Assembly (NCBI GenBank): GCA_016718875.1
Contig: JADKBL010000007.1
Span: forward strand, 62,001 to 126,000
DNA length: 64,000 bases
Origin: Bacteroidota bacterium
Lineage (GTDB): Bacteria > Bacteroidota > Bacteroidia > Bacteroidales > VadinHA17
Reading direction: 5' to 3'
Under the pieces are notes generated by a model. That model did not search any database. It was given only the letters and a program-made list of their open reading frames with translations, and was not told the DNA's origin. Of the stretch, positions 18,888 to 28,488 are shown piece after piece. The position numbers and the translations under genes are program-made. The stretch's first letter is position 1; the number at the start of each line of letters is the position of its first letter.

Positions 18888-21281
18888 CTAAATATTACAG
18901 TTCTTATTGATTAATTCATACAATAATGATTTTTTAATAGGTTTTGTAATATAATCATTGCATCCCGCTTCAATTGCTTTTTCTTTGTCGCCCGGGAATG
19001 CAAAAGCAGTTTGGGCAATTATTATTACATCTTTATTGAATAAACGGATTTGTCTTGTGGCTTCAAGTCCATCCATTTTTGGCATTCTGATGTCCATAAG
19101 TATCAGATCAAGATCAGGATTGTTACGACAGGCTTCTATTGATTCAATACCAGTTATTGCATGAGATATTTCATTTCTGTTATTCTGGAGCATCCTGGTG
19201 ATAAGTGATGATGATATTTCGTCATCTTCCACTATTAATATTTTCAGTATTTTTAAATCAATATCTTTTTGTCCTTCAAAAGGATTTATATGTATTTCCG
19301 TACTCTTCTCATATACCGGATTATATGGAATAGTAAAATAGAATGTTGAGCCTCTTGCTTCTTCGCTTTCCAGCCATATTTTCCCCCCAAGCATTTCAAC
19401 AAATGACTTGCAGATCGCTAATCCGAGCCCACTGCCTTCATACCCTCTGTTATATGATTCACTGCCCTGCCTGAATCTCTCAAAAATAATTTCATGCTGA
19501 TTCTGCGGAATGCCCACTCCAGTGTCTTTTACATAGAATTCAAGATAAGCCGCCTTTTTTATATATCCGAGTTCAATTGAACCATCATACGTAAATTTAA
19601 TTGTTTTTCATTATCGGTTTTAATAATCGCATCTTTTGAGAGCAATCCGTTTCGAAATGTAAATTTCAGCCCTTTTATCTCAGTTTCGGGCTTAAAAAAT
19701 TTATATGTGAATTCAATTTTTTCATTAATATCTGAATCATTAATATCAACTACAGTTAGTCCTGATTCAATTTTCGAAATGTCCACAATATTATTGATCG
19801 TATTTAACATGCGGGCACCACTTATCTGGATAGTATTTATAAAATCATTTTGTTCATCACTTGATAAATTAGGTTCTTTCAGAAGTTCAGTAAAACCTAT
19901 TATTCCATTCATTGGAGTACGGATCTCATGGCTCATATTTGTCAGAAAAGCTGATTTAAGGCGATCGCTCTCTTCGGCTTTTTCCTTAGCACTTATCAGT
20001 TCAGTCTCTTTCTTTTTTCTTTCTGCTATCTCCTGAAAAATTTCAAGCATAGCTTTTTTACCCTGGTATATCATTCCGGTATGACTGATCTCATATATGC
20101 TGTTACCTATAACTCCTTGTGATTCATAAACATTCGTTTCTCCGACATTAATACCTTCTATCAGGGGGCAATTATTGCATTGCTTTTTATCATCCCTGTA
20201 TAAATCCCAGCATTTTTTCCCGATAGAATTTTCCCCTGTTATTCTTTTTAAAATATCATTCTGGAATAATATGGTGCCGGTTTCATCAACAATATCCATT
20301 CCGAATGGTATCGTTTTAAGAAGGATATCGCTGAAGGCCAGGCTGTTTTTAAGATCTTCCTCTGCTAGTTTTCGTTCGTTTATTTGTATATTAAGTTCTT
20401 TGTTTACAATAATCAGTTCCAAGACAAGCTTTTCTTTCTCTTTTGCCAGCATGAGTTCTTTGTTCGTAAAGATGATCTCTGCTGCGCGTTTTGCTTTTTC
20501 TATATTAGCTATAACAAGCTCAGCTGCACGCTTTGCTTTCTCTACAGTGGCTATGATGAGCTCAGCAGCGCATTTTGATTTTTCACTTTTTTGATATATG
20601 AGTTCCTTGTTGGCAATGACTAACTCGGCCGAACGTTTTGCTTTTTCTACGTTGGCAATCACTAATTCGGCTGCACGTTTTGCCTTCTTAATATTCGCAA
20701 TTACTAATTCTGCTTCTCGTTTTGATTTCTCTGCTTCAGCAATATTTAATTCTGCCGCACGCTTTTCCTTCTCACACACCTGGTATGAAAGTTCTTTGCC
20801 TGCAATAACCAATTCAGCTGCAAGTTTTGCTTTCTCAATGTTAGCAATGACCAACTCTGCTTCACGTTTTGTCTTATTTACGTCAGCAATTACCAACTCT
20901 GCTGCAAGCTTTACTTTCTGTTCATTTTGTCGCGTAACTTCTTTATCTGCAATGATTAATTCATCTATTCGTTTTTCTTTTTCTAAGTTTGCAATGACTA
21001 ATTCTGCCGCACGTTTTGCCTTCTCTGCATTGGCAATTACCAATTCTGCCGCGCGTTTTGCTTTTTGTGACTTAGCGACTACTAACTCTGCCGCACGCTT
21101 TGCTTTTTCTTTTGTTAGCTATTACCAATTCCGCCGCACGTTCTGCTTTATCCTTTTTAGCAACATCAAGTTCTGCCGATAGTTTCTCTTTTTCTTCGTT
21201 TGCAATTACCAACTCCGCTGCAAGTTCTGACTTCTCTTCATTGGCAATGACTAACAAATCGCTCTTTGCTTTCTTCGTCAT
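18888..21281 (-). CDS. Hybrid histidine kinase with long 14-residue-repeat coiled coil (two breaks)
   Basis: The order is: about 19 repeats of a 14- or 21-residue coiled coil, PAS (residues about 320-430, with CWDLYRDDKKQCNNCP), HisKA with SHEIRTPMNGIIGF, HATPase, and a C-terminal REC (ILIVEDDEISS, LILMDIRMPKMDG, Lys in ITKPIKK). The first break, near 21107-21117, is one extra A. The second, near 19595-19605, is different: the kinase passes from IIKTDNEK straight to IKFTYDGSIELGY in another frame. About 12 residues that should contain the N box (NLxxNAIKFT) are missing. This may be a true deletion or an assembly collapse. It has no transmembrane segment and is likely a cytoplasmic sensor that phosphorylates its own REC. 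Confidence 0.8.
20360..21270 (-). repeat. In-frame 42-bp (14-residue) coding repeat array
   Basis: About 19 degenerate units with consensus AELVIANxEKAKRA (14 residues, two heptads). Every third or fourth unit is extended to 21 residues by a KELxYQxxEK insert. They encode a continuous coiled coil at the N-terminus of the hybrid kinase. Because the period is a multiple of 3 and conservation is at the protein level, this is a coding repeat and not a CRISPR array. Confidence 0.85.
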
Positions 21282-21575
21282 ATCATTAATTGTATAGTTG
21301 GAAGCAATTAAAACCAGTTAAAACAAAATTGATTTTGCTGCTTAATACAGTGTATAAGGCATTACAGGGCAAAGGTAAGCCCGGTGATTCCTTTTTGCCT
21401 TACACAATTGCTATAAGAAGTTACATTATTCACACTTATTCTTGTGGCAATTAATGATTTACAAAATGACATTTTCTCGGTTTGCAATCATTACCTTTGA
21501 CGTGGCCAATTAATGTTTACATTTGCAGGCCTGCACATTTCATGCAGCGAAACTTTAAATTTATTTCAACTTTTC

Positions 21576-23186
21576 ATGATCACAGTATCAAATCTCAGTA
21601 TTCAGTTCGGAAAACGTATATTATTCCAGGACGTTAATCTTGTTTTTACTCCGGGTAACTGCTACGGTATTATAGGTGCCAATGGTGCCGGAAAATCAAC
21701 ATTCCTGAAAATGCTGTATGGAGGTGTGGATTACCGTACGGGTTCGGTATCATTTGGACAGGGTGAAAGGCTTTCCGTACTTAAACAGGACCATTTTGAG
21801 TTTGATGAATGTTCTGTTCTCGATACAGTATTGATGGGACATACCCGGCTATGGAGCGTCATGAAGGAGAAGGAGATCCTTTATTCAAAATCAGACTTCA
21901 CTGACAACGATGGAATTAAGGCCTCCGAACTTGAAGAAAAATTCAACGAAATGGATGGATGGAATGCCGAAAGCAGTGCCGCGAGCCTTTTGAGCGGACT
22001 TGGAATAAAAGAGGAGCACCACCTGAAACTATTGAAAGAACTTACAGGAAAGGAAAAAGTGAAAGTGTTGCTGGCACAGGCATTGTTTGGAAAACCTGAT
22101 AACCTTCTTCTCGATGAACCTACTAACGACCTCGACCTTGAAACAGTAAACTGGCTGGAAAATTATTTATCTGAATTTGAGAATACTGTTCTGGTTGTGT
22201 CGCATGACCGTCACTTCCTCGATTCAATCTGTACGCATATCATTGATATTGATTTCAGCAGGATTCAGCAATTCTCGGGTAACTATAGTTTCTGGTATGA
22301 GTCGAGCCAGCTTGCATTGCGCCAGCAGCTTGCCCAAAATAAGAAAGCTGAAGAGAAGAAGAAGGAGCTTCAGGAATTCATTGCCCGATTCAGGGCTAAT
22401 GTGAAGAAGTCAAAACAGACTACCAGCAGGAAGAAGATGATTGAGAAGCTGAATATTGAAGAGATCAGGCCATCAACACGAAAATACCCGGGGATTATCT
22501 TTACCCCTGGAAGGGAGCCGGGAAATAATATTCTGAAAGTCAAGGGACTTACCAAAAGCATCGAAGGAAAAATGCTTTTTAAGGATCTTCATTTCACAAT
22601 AAACAAAGATGATAAAATAGCTTTTTTGTCAAGAGATGCCAGGGCAATGACTGTTCTTTTTGAAATTCTCAAGGGACATGTGGAGCCTGATAAGGGGACA
22701 TTTGAATGGGGCCAGACAATTGTAAAAGCCTATCTCCCTCTTGAGAATGAAAAGTTCTTTGAAAAGGATATCATCCTTGTTGACTGGCTGGCACAATTCT
22801 CGGAAGACACTAGCGAATTATACCTTCGGGGTTTTCTTGGGAAAATGCTTTTCTCAGGAGAGGATATTTACAAGAAGGTGAATGTATTGTCGGGAGGGGA
22901 GAGGGTCAGATGTATGATTGCAAGGATGATGATACGGAATGCAAACGTTATGCTGCTTGATACTCCGACGAACCACCTTGATCTGGAATCCATTCAGGCG
23001 TTCAATAATACACTTATAAAATTCAAGGGTAATATTCTGATCTCATCACATGACCATGAGTTTATCCAGACTGTTTGTAACAGGGTGATTGAAGTAGGAC
23101 CTAAAGGCATGATTGATAAAGAGATTCAGTATGATGACTATATCTCTGATGAGGCACTAATGAAGAGAAGGGAAAGCTTATATTAG
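21576..23186 (+). CDS. ABC-F family ATP-binding protein (YbiT-like)
   Basis: I start at the ATG at 21576 (MITVSNLSIQFGKRILF); an upstream ATG at 21513 would add 21 residues without homology. The protein has two ABC domains and no membrane segments: Walker A GANGAGKST, Walker B LLLDEPTNDLD, the SHDRHF switch, a linker rich in Lys/Glu, then a second half with LSGGERVRCMIARMM and LLDTPTNHLD. The first half has LTGKEKVKVLLAQAL in place of a standard LSGGQ. The second Walker B carries Thr where Glu is usual. ABC-F proteins act on the ribosome as translation or antibiotic-resistance factors. This one most resembles the YbiT/YkpA housekeeping branch. Confidence 0.88.
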   Translation: MITVSNLSIQFGKRILFQDVNLVFTPGNCYGIIGANGAGKSTFLKMLYGGVDYRTGSVSFGQGERLSVLKQDHFEFDECSVLDTVLMGHTRLWSVMKEKEILYSKSDFTDNDGIKASELEEKFNEMDGWNAESSAASLLSGLGIKEEHHLKLLKELTGKEKVKVLLAQALFGKPDNLLLDEPTNDLDLETVNWLENYLSEFENTVLVVSHDRHFLDSICTHIIDIDFSRIQQFSGNYSFWYESSQLALRQQLAQNKKAEEKKKELQEFIARFRANVKKSKQTTSRKKMIEKLNIEEIRPSTRKYPGIIFTPGREPGNNILKVKGLTKSIEGKMLFKDLHFTINKDDKIAFLSRDARAMTVLFEILKGHVEPDKGTFEWGQTIVKAYLPLENEKFFEKDIILVDWLAQFSEDTSELYLRGFLGKMLFSGEDIYKKVNVLSGGERVRCMIARMMIRNANVMLLDTPTNHLDLESIQAFNNTLIKFKGNILISSHDHEFIQTVCNRVIEVGPKGMIDKEIQYDDYISDEALMKRRESLY

Positions 23187-23232
23187 GTGTTAGTTTTTCA
23201 AACAGTTCTCTTCTTAAATACTTTATGTATTA

Positions 23233-23631
23233 TTAATTAACAACAACAGTGCCTTTCATTGTAGTATGTACCTTGCAGTGGTACAGGAATGTTCCTGCCG
23301 TGGTGAACTTATGAGTAAAAGTTCCATTGGCGGCAAGATCTCCGCTGTCAAATATGCCGGTATCGCTTGTAACTGTATGAACAGCACCGTCTTTGTTTGT
23401 CCAGGTAATTGTTGTTCCTGCAGTTACAGTTATTTTATCGGGATTGAATGCAGAGCCCTGTATCCATACCTCGTTGGTGCCGGGTCCGGTACCGGTGCCT
23501 GTAGGAGTCTTACCTGTATCAGGCATATCAGCCATGCTGTCTTTACTGCAGCTGGCCGTAACTGCCAGTGTTATTAAAATAACAATAATGACATTTGAAA
23601 CATTTATCTGATTTAAAACTGACTTTTTCAT
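23233..23631 (-). CDS. Cupredoxin (plastocyanin/azurin-like) lipoprotein
   Basis: The ATG at 23631 gives MKKSVLNQINVSNVIIVILITLAVTASCSKD, a lipoprotein signal. A Thr/Gly/Pro linker follows, then a cupredoxin domain: VWIQGSAFNPDKITVTAGTTITWTNKDGAVHTVTS, FTTAGTFLYHCKVHTTMKGTVVV. The type-1 copper ligands are visible as His in AVHTV, Cys and His in YHCKVH, and Met in TTMKG. It should be a small electron carrier on the cell surface. Its partner is unknown; haem proteins lie elsewhere in this window. Confidence 0.88.
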   Translation of the reverse strand: MKKSVLNQINVSNVIIVILITLAVTASCSKDSMADMPDTGKTPTGTGTGPGTNEVWIQGSAFNPDKITVTAGTTITWTNKDGAVHTVTSDTGIFDSGDLAANGTFTHKFTTAGTFLYHCKVHTTMKGTVVVN

Positions 23632-23765
23632 AGTTCCGGATTTAAATTGCCTTGTTCTGTTAAACAAACCGGAACGTATAAAGTTTTTCAGATGGAGGTT
23701 AATTTTAAATTTTTAAGAAGTGATGTCAGTGATTTTAAATCTGTATATCCTGTAAAAGTTTCTGT

Positions 23766-25333
23766 CTAGTTATCTTTAAGACATCGTACGCTGAATCCTG
23801 GATATTTACCGTAGTCAAAATAGCTGAAAACCATTGTCCCATCGTACCCTAAGGACCAATATGTACCATTTATAGGGTCATGCTCAGTAGCACTCCACCA
23901 GAATCCATTATCAATTATTTTATTGAATGTGCCATTGAAACTACGGGTTCCTCCTGGACGAGCAGAAAAACCACTTTCATTTGTTGCTCCAGAATTAGGA
24001 AAGAGCCAGAGTGTTGTTCCGGCTTCTTTCAGTTTACCTCCAGCAATAAGGCTTTCATTCTCATTTACTTTTGTGGCGCCCGGATCAATAAAAAGTATCA
24101 AAGAACGAAAATCGCTGTCATTGGGGACATGCCAGCCTGTTGGACATAATTTGCCGGTATTGACTGCATACCAGTTATATTGTGCTCCGTAAACATTTTT
24201 ATTGGAAGAAAGATCATTACTGTACCAACAATAACCCGGAGTTATTAAAGCTGCCCAAGTGGCATCATCAATTACTTCGGGAATTGAAGTTCCATCATTA
24301 TATTTTGTAGTCTTCAGGTTCTCAGCCATCCAGATCTGTGTGCCGATTTTAACTGTTTTGTAAGAATTGCCTTCAATATCGGACACCAGATTAATTGTGC
24401 CATCAACAGCGATATCGCCTCCTACAACAAGGTCGTTTTGCAGGTTCAGTACACCTGTGATATTTACTGTATCAGGATTTGCAGTCATTAGGGTCTTTCT
24501 TTCAAGGTCCTGACTGATAGCTACAATATTAAAAGTTGAAGAGTTTTCAGAACTGTCTTTTCTGACAAAAACCATAGTGCTGTCCGGATTAACCAATAAA
24601 TACTCTTCCGGATTCCCTTTTGAGTCAGCGAATCCGCCTATTGAAAAACCTCCCTTCTTACCTTTTGCAGGTGAGGGATCAATATATGCCCTGATACTGT
24701 CATTATCAACTACAAACAGGTTCTGGGACGAAGATTTGGAATTTGCGAATCCTCCTATTGAGAAGCCACCCTTTTTCCCTTTATCACTATTGTCAACATA
24801 TATCCTTACACCTTCATTGTAAACTGCAAAAACTGTCTGCCCGTCCTTGTTTTTGACTTCGAACAGGGCTTCCTCATCATCAGTTGTTTCACCCGCGATA
24901 GACAATTTTGATATATTTCCGCTTAAACTGTTTGCTGCCATTGCATATGGGACACTCCATAATTTCGCAGTTCCCATTGTTTTCCATACCCCCCTGATAA
25001 TATAACTGAGTTTTAAGAAAGGCATAGAATGACGACCAGTTTATTTCACTGAATGATGTTACAATTGAAGCTGGCTGCATTGAACCGGTACCGATTACAA
25101 TTGAGAACATTCCTGAGCCATTTGTTTTTACTGAAGAGTGAAGTTCTTCCCATATTATTACAGGATTGACAGTATCGGACAGAATTGTGAATTTAACCTG
25201 CAGATCCGAATTCCGGATAGGGTTTCCATTAGCATCGCCCGCAATAGCCTGGTAATTGAAGCCATCAGGAATTTGTGCTATTACAAGGCTGGTTATTGAC
25301 AATGCAAAAAACAAAACCAAGGTTTTTTTTCAT
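23766..25333 (-). CDS. Fibrobacter major paralogous domain lipoprotein/secreted protein (frameshifts)
   Basis: The C-terminal 190 residues form a Fib_succ_major domain: YKTVKIGTQIWMAENLKTTKYN, GYCWYSND, YGAQYNWYAVNTGKLCPTGWHVPND, FSARPGG, FWWSATEHD, FSVRCLKDN. The middle has two copies of a KGKKGGFSIGGFAxSK module. The N-terminal part is in another frame: a signal (ALSITSLVIAQ), then IPDGFNYQAIAGDANGNPI. An extra G in a six-base run (24989-24994) and probably an extra A in the eight-base run just after the ATG (25323-25330) explain the breaks. It is probably surface-exposed; the function of the family is not established. Confidence 0.8.
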
Positions 25334-25451
25334 TTTTCTGAATGTTTGGATTGTGTAAGGACTTTATACATTAAAGGTATGAAAAACAAATGCAAGTCCA
25401 TAATTTAATATTTTAATTCCCTGTTTACATAAGAGAACAAGTTGTAATTTA

Positions 25452-25482
25452 TTGAAAATAAATATAATAATCAATAATTTTG
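25452..25482 (+). promoter_or_regulatory. Candidate promoter of the cold-shock gene
   Basis: TTG at 25452-25454, a 20-bp spacer, then TAATTTTG at 25475-25482, matching the Bacteroidota promoter layout. The start codon lies 30 bp downstream, so a short leader is expected. Confidence 0.5.
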
Positions 25483-25512
25483 ATGTACCTTTAACTATTA
25501 AAATTTATCATT

Positions 25513-25704
25513 ATGAGTAAAGGAACAGTTAAGTTTTTTGATGCAGGCAGAGGCTTTGGATTTATAAAGGATTCAGAGTCAGGTGAGGAGTATTTTGTAC
25601 ATTCATCCGGATTAAGTGAAAATATTTCGGAGAACGATACAGTGACTTTTGATTTAAAGCAGGGCAAAAAAGGCTTGAATGCCATAAATGTAAAGCTTGC
25701 TTAG
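25513..25704 (+). CDS. Cold-shock domain protein
   Basis: A 63-residue single cold-shock domain: GTVKFFDAGRGFGFIKD (RNP1-like GFGFI) and EEYFVHSSGL (RNP2-like FVH). It is a single-stranded nucleic acid binding RNA chaperone of CspA type. The gene is alone, with its own candidate promoter and a terminator hairpin 26 bp downstream. Confidence 0.93.
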   Translation: MSKGTVKFFDAGRGFGFIKDSESGEEYFVHSSGLSENISENDTVTFDLKQGKKGLNAINVKLA

Positions 25705-25730
25705 TGTGTTTATAAGATTTATAAGGTTAG

Positions 25731-25756
25731 ATCCCGGCAAGACCGGGATTTTTTTT
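25731..25756 (+). terminator. Rho-independent terminator of the cold-shock gene
   Basis: A 7-bp GC-rich stem, atcccgg/ccgggat, with a 5-nt loop (caaga), is followed by a run of eight T. Confidence 0.85.
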
Positions 25757-25828
25757 AATTTCATTGAGGAAAAAGTATTTACACATGCTTAAGTTTGAAG
25801 GTTAATAATTGAACGTCAAAATAAAAAA

Positions 25829-27118
25829 ATGAAAAGATAAAAGTGATTATAGTGTTATTGATCTGTGTATCAATATTTTCATTGTACGGGCAGACAGAAA
25901 AACAGGGCAAATTCGGACCCGGGAATAAAATCTATTCCGGTGTAAACATACATTTTACAAAAGGTCATGAAACAGATCTTGATATGATCGCTGCAGCAGG
26001 ATTCAAGATCATCAGGATGGATTTCGGATGGCAGATTACAGAGCGGGAAAAAGGTGTTTATAACTGGTCAGATTATGATGAGCTGACAGCAAACCTGAGT
26101 AAACGCGGAATAAGAGCACTCTATATCCTTGATTATTCCAATTCGCTTTATGAAGAGCAAATTGAATCAAAGGATCCGATATCAGGAAAGATAACAAAGT
26201 CGGTTGCTGCACCAAATGATCCGGAAAGTGTTGATGCTTTTGCAAAATGGGCAGCAGCTGCTGCTGTACATTTCAGAGGAAAAGATATTATCTGGGAAAT
26301 ATGGAATGAACCTAATATAAATTTCTGGAGGCCAGCACCTGATGTTATGCAATATAATAAGCTTGCTGCTGCAACCTGCAAAGCCATACGGAAAGTGGTT
26401 CCTGAGGCAATTATTATTGGTCCTGCCACCTCAGAGCTACCGGTACCATTCATAGAAGCATTCCTTGCATCCGGGATTATTGAATATATTGATGCAGTAA
26501 GTGTACATCCAGAAGGTATTCTATGTCCCCTGAAACAGCTGTTGAAGATTACAAAAAAATCCGTGAATTAATAACCAGGTACACAACTGACGGCAAACCC
26601 GGAATTCCGATCATAAGCGGAGAGTGGGGCTATTCTTCTTCTTCAAAAGGGGTTGCATTGGAGACACAGGCGGCATATATAGTGCGTATGCAACTTTCGA
26701 ATTTACTTTATGGTATACCTTTTTCAATCTGGTATGACTGGAAAAATGACGGACCTGATCCCGAAGAGCATGAACATAACTTTGGATCAGTTACAAATGA
26801 CCTGAAGCCAAAACCTGCTATACTGCCATAAAAACTATGAATGAGCAATTCAGAGACTAAACTTTTCTGAAAAGAGCGGATGTTAAAAGAGGCAATGATT
26901 ATGTTCTTATTTTCAGAGATGAAAAAGGGAATACAAAGATTGCAGCATGGACATCAGAAGTGCCACATACTGTCATTTTGAAGGATGCTGATATTAAAGT
27001 TTTAAAAGTATCTGGTGTTGACTGGGCCGGCAATGAATTAAAAATAAAGGATGAACAGGGTAACCTTATTATTGATTTGAGTCCACTGCCTCAATATATT
27101 GCAGTTCCGGCAAGATAA
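25829..27118 (+). pseudogene. Clan GH-A glycoside hydrolase, interrupted by indels and a stop
   Basis: Joined over three indels, this is a secreted (alpha/beta)8 glycosidase: a signal near the start (IIVLLICVSIFSLYGQ), RMDFGWQITEREKGVYNW, IIWEIWNEPNINFW with the acid/base Glu, and GIPIISGEWGYSS with the nucleophile Glu. A small C-terminal beta domain follows (TKIAAWTSEVPHTVIL). The natural start is the ATG at 25829 with one A lost (25832-25835). Further breaks lie near 26513 and 26824. In addition, codon 26858-26860 reads TAA in the restored frame (FRD-stop-TFLKR), which one substitution (TAT) would cure. Substrate is not clear; GH39/GH5-like enzymes are the nearest relatives. It could be intact in the cell if the sequence has errors. 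Confidence 0.75.
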
Positions 27119-27138
27119 TAGCAGGTTTTATCTAAGCA

Positions 27139-27265
27139 GCAGGATTATTATATGATCCTTAATGGGGGCGATTCAAAAGAAAAAGCCCTGCTGTCAGCTT
27201 TGCGATTATATGCAGGATTATTTCATGATCCTGAATAGGGGTGATTCAAAAGAAAAAGCCCTGCT
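27139..27265. repeat. Direct repeat of a 54-bp unit
   Basis: Two copies (27139-27192 and 27212-27265) begin gcaggattat, share gatcct and gggg.gattcaaaag, and end aaaaagccctgct. They differ at only a few positions. The second copy runs into the terminator hairpin, so the first looks like a duplicated and truncated terminator flank. Confidence 0.8.
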
Positions 27266-27301
27266 ATCCGCCAGAGGGCGGATAGTCAGGGTTTTGTTTT
27301 T
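27247..27301 (+). terminator. Terminator on the plus strand (left half of a nested palindrome)
   Basis: A compound stem: gccctg, then ctatccgcc-agag-ggcggatag (9-bp inner stem), then cagggttttgttttt. The T-rich tail on the plus strand suits termination of the glycosidase gene ending at 27118. Its flank caaaagaaaaagccctg (17 bp) is repeated in exact inverted form at 27365-27381. Confidence 0.65.
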
Positions 27302-27337
27302 CTTTCACTTATGAAAGCTGTCGCTTTCAACGCTTAT

Positions 27338-27381
27338 AAAAACAAAACCCTGTCGCTGAGGCGACAGGGCTTTTTCTTTTG
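27338..27381 (-). terminator. Terminator downstream of tRNA-Pro (right half of the palindrome)
   Basis: The stem ccctgtcgc-tgag-gcgacaggg (27348-27369) is flanked by aaaaacaaaa on the left, which reads as a T-rich tail on the minus strand, and by a T-rich stretch on the right. It begins directly after the tRNA 3' end and can act in both directions. Confidence 0.75.
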
Positions 27382-27456
<75 letters not shown>

Positions 27457-27528
27457 TACAAATTGAGAACGCAAAAGTATTATAATTTTTTCAATTTCAA
27501 ATAGTATTATATTTTTTCAGAGATTATT

Positions 27529-28473
27529 TTATTGCACTACTGTCTCTCTAAAATAATTTATTGTCCTGGCCAGTCCCTCTTCAAGCTCGATTTTAGGTGA
27601 CCAGTTGAGTTCCCTTTTTGCAAGAGTTATATCAGGCTGCCTTTGCATAGGATCATCAGGAGGTAATGGCATCCTGACAATTTTGGATTTTGAACCTGTT
27701 AGCTTAATAACCCTCTCTGCAAGTTCCAGTATTGTGAATTCATTGGGATTACCTATGTTCACCGGTCCTGTAAATTCATCCCGGGTTGCCATCATCCTTA
27801 TCATGCCTTCAACAAGATCGTCAACATACTGGAAACTGCGTGTCTGACGACCATCACCATAAATTGTGATGTCTTTATTCAGTAGAGCCTGGACAATGAA
27901 ATTAGACACAACCCGGCCGTCATTTGGATGCATTCTTGGTCCATATGTGTTAAAGATCCTGATTATTTTGATTTTTACGTTGTTCTGCTTATGATAATTT
28001 ACAAAGAGAGTTTCAGCTGATCGTTTGCCTTCATCATAGCAGGCTCTTTCACCAATCGGGTTAACATGACCCCAGTATGTTTCAACCTGAGGATGAACCT
28101 GCGGATCCCCATAAACCTCGCTGGTGGAAGCCTGAAGGATCTTTGCCCGGATCCGTTTTGCAAGCCCGAGCATGTTAATGGCACCCATCACTGAGGTTTT
28201 TATAGTCTTGATTGCATTATACTGATAGTGAACAGGAGAAGCGGGACAGGCCAGATTATAAATCTCATCAACTTCAATGAAAAATGGCATCGTAACATCA
28301 TGCCTTATGAGTTCAAAATATGGATTGTCGAGTAAATGCACAATGTTTTGTTTTTGACCCGTGAAGTAGTTGTCGAGACAAACCACCTCATGTCCTTCTT
28401 TCAAAAGACGGTCGCAAAGATGTGATCCTACAAAACCGGCTCCCCCGGTTACCAATACTTTCTTTCTTATCAT
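27529..28473 (-). CDS. UDP-glucuronate decarboxylase (UDP-xylose synthase)
   Basis: A 314-residue extended short-chain dehydrogenase. It has the Rossmann motif GGAGFVGSH (10-18), DNYFTGQKQNI (39-43 region) typical of UXS, the ACPASPVHYQYN loop, STSEVYGDP and the catalytic Tyr146/Lys150 pair in YDEGK, then IFNTYGPRMHPNDGRVVSNF. It converts UDP-glucuronate to UDP-xylose with NAD+. The next gene upstream on the same strand (15 bp gap) makes UDP-glucuronate, so the two form a pathway operon for nucleotide-sugar supply to capsule or exopolysaccharide. Confidence 0.93.
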   Translation of the reverse strand: MIRKKVLVTGGAGFVGSHLCDRLLKEGHEVVCLDNYFTGQKQNIVHLLDNPYFELIRHDVTMPFFIEVDEIYNLACPASPVHYQYNAIKTIKTSVMGAINMLGLAKRIRAKILQASTSEVYGDPQVHPQVETYWGHVNPIGERACYDEGKRSAETLFVNYHKQNNVKIKIIRIFNTYGPRMHPNDGRVVSNFIVQALLNKDITIYGDGRQTRSFQYVDDLVEGMIRMMATRDEFTGPVNIGNPNEFTILELAERVIKLTGSKSKIVRMPLPPDDPMQRQPDITLAKRELNWSPKIELEEGLARTINYFRETVVQ

Positions 28474-28488
28474 TTCTGTTTCTAATAG

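Noticed and set aside
20598..21182. 194-residue plus-strand ORF opposite the kinase repeats
   Set aside because: It is a shadow of the 42-bp coding array: Ser/Ala/Phe-rich and low complexity, with no start context. The minus-strand frame has clear kinase domains.
20360..21270. Regularly spaced repeats as a possible CRISPR array
   Set aside because: The units are contiguous, in frame and conserved as protein, with no unique spacers and no cas genes nearby.
26858..26860. Stop-codon reassignment (TAA read as an amino acid)
   Set aside because: TAA ends many intact genes in this window, including acsA and ugd, so the standard code holds.
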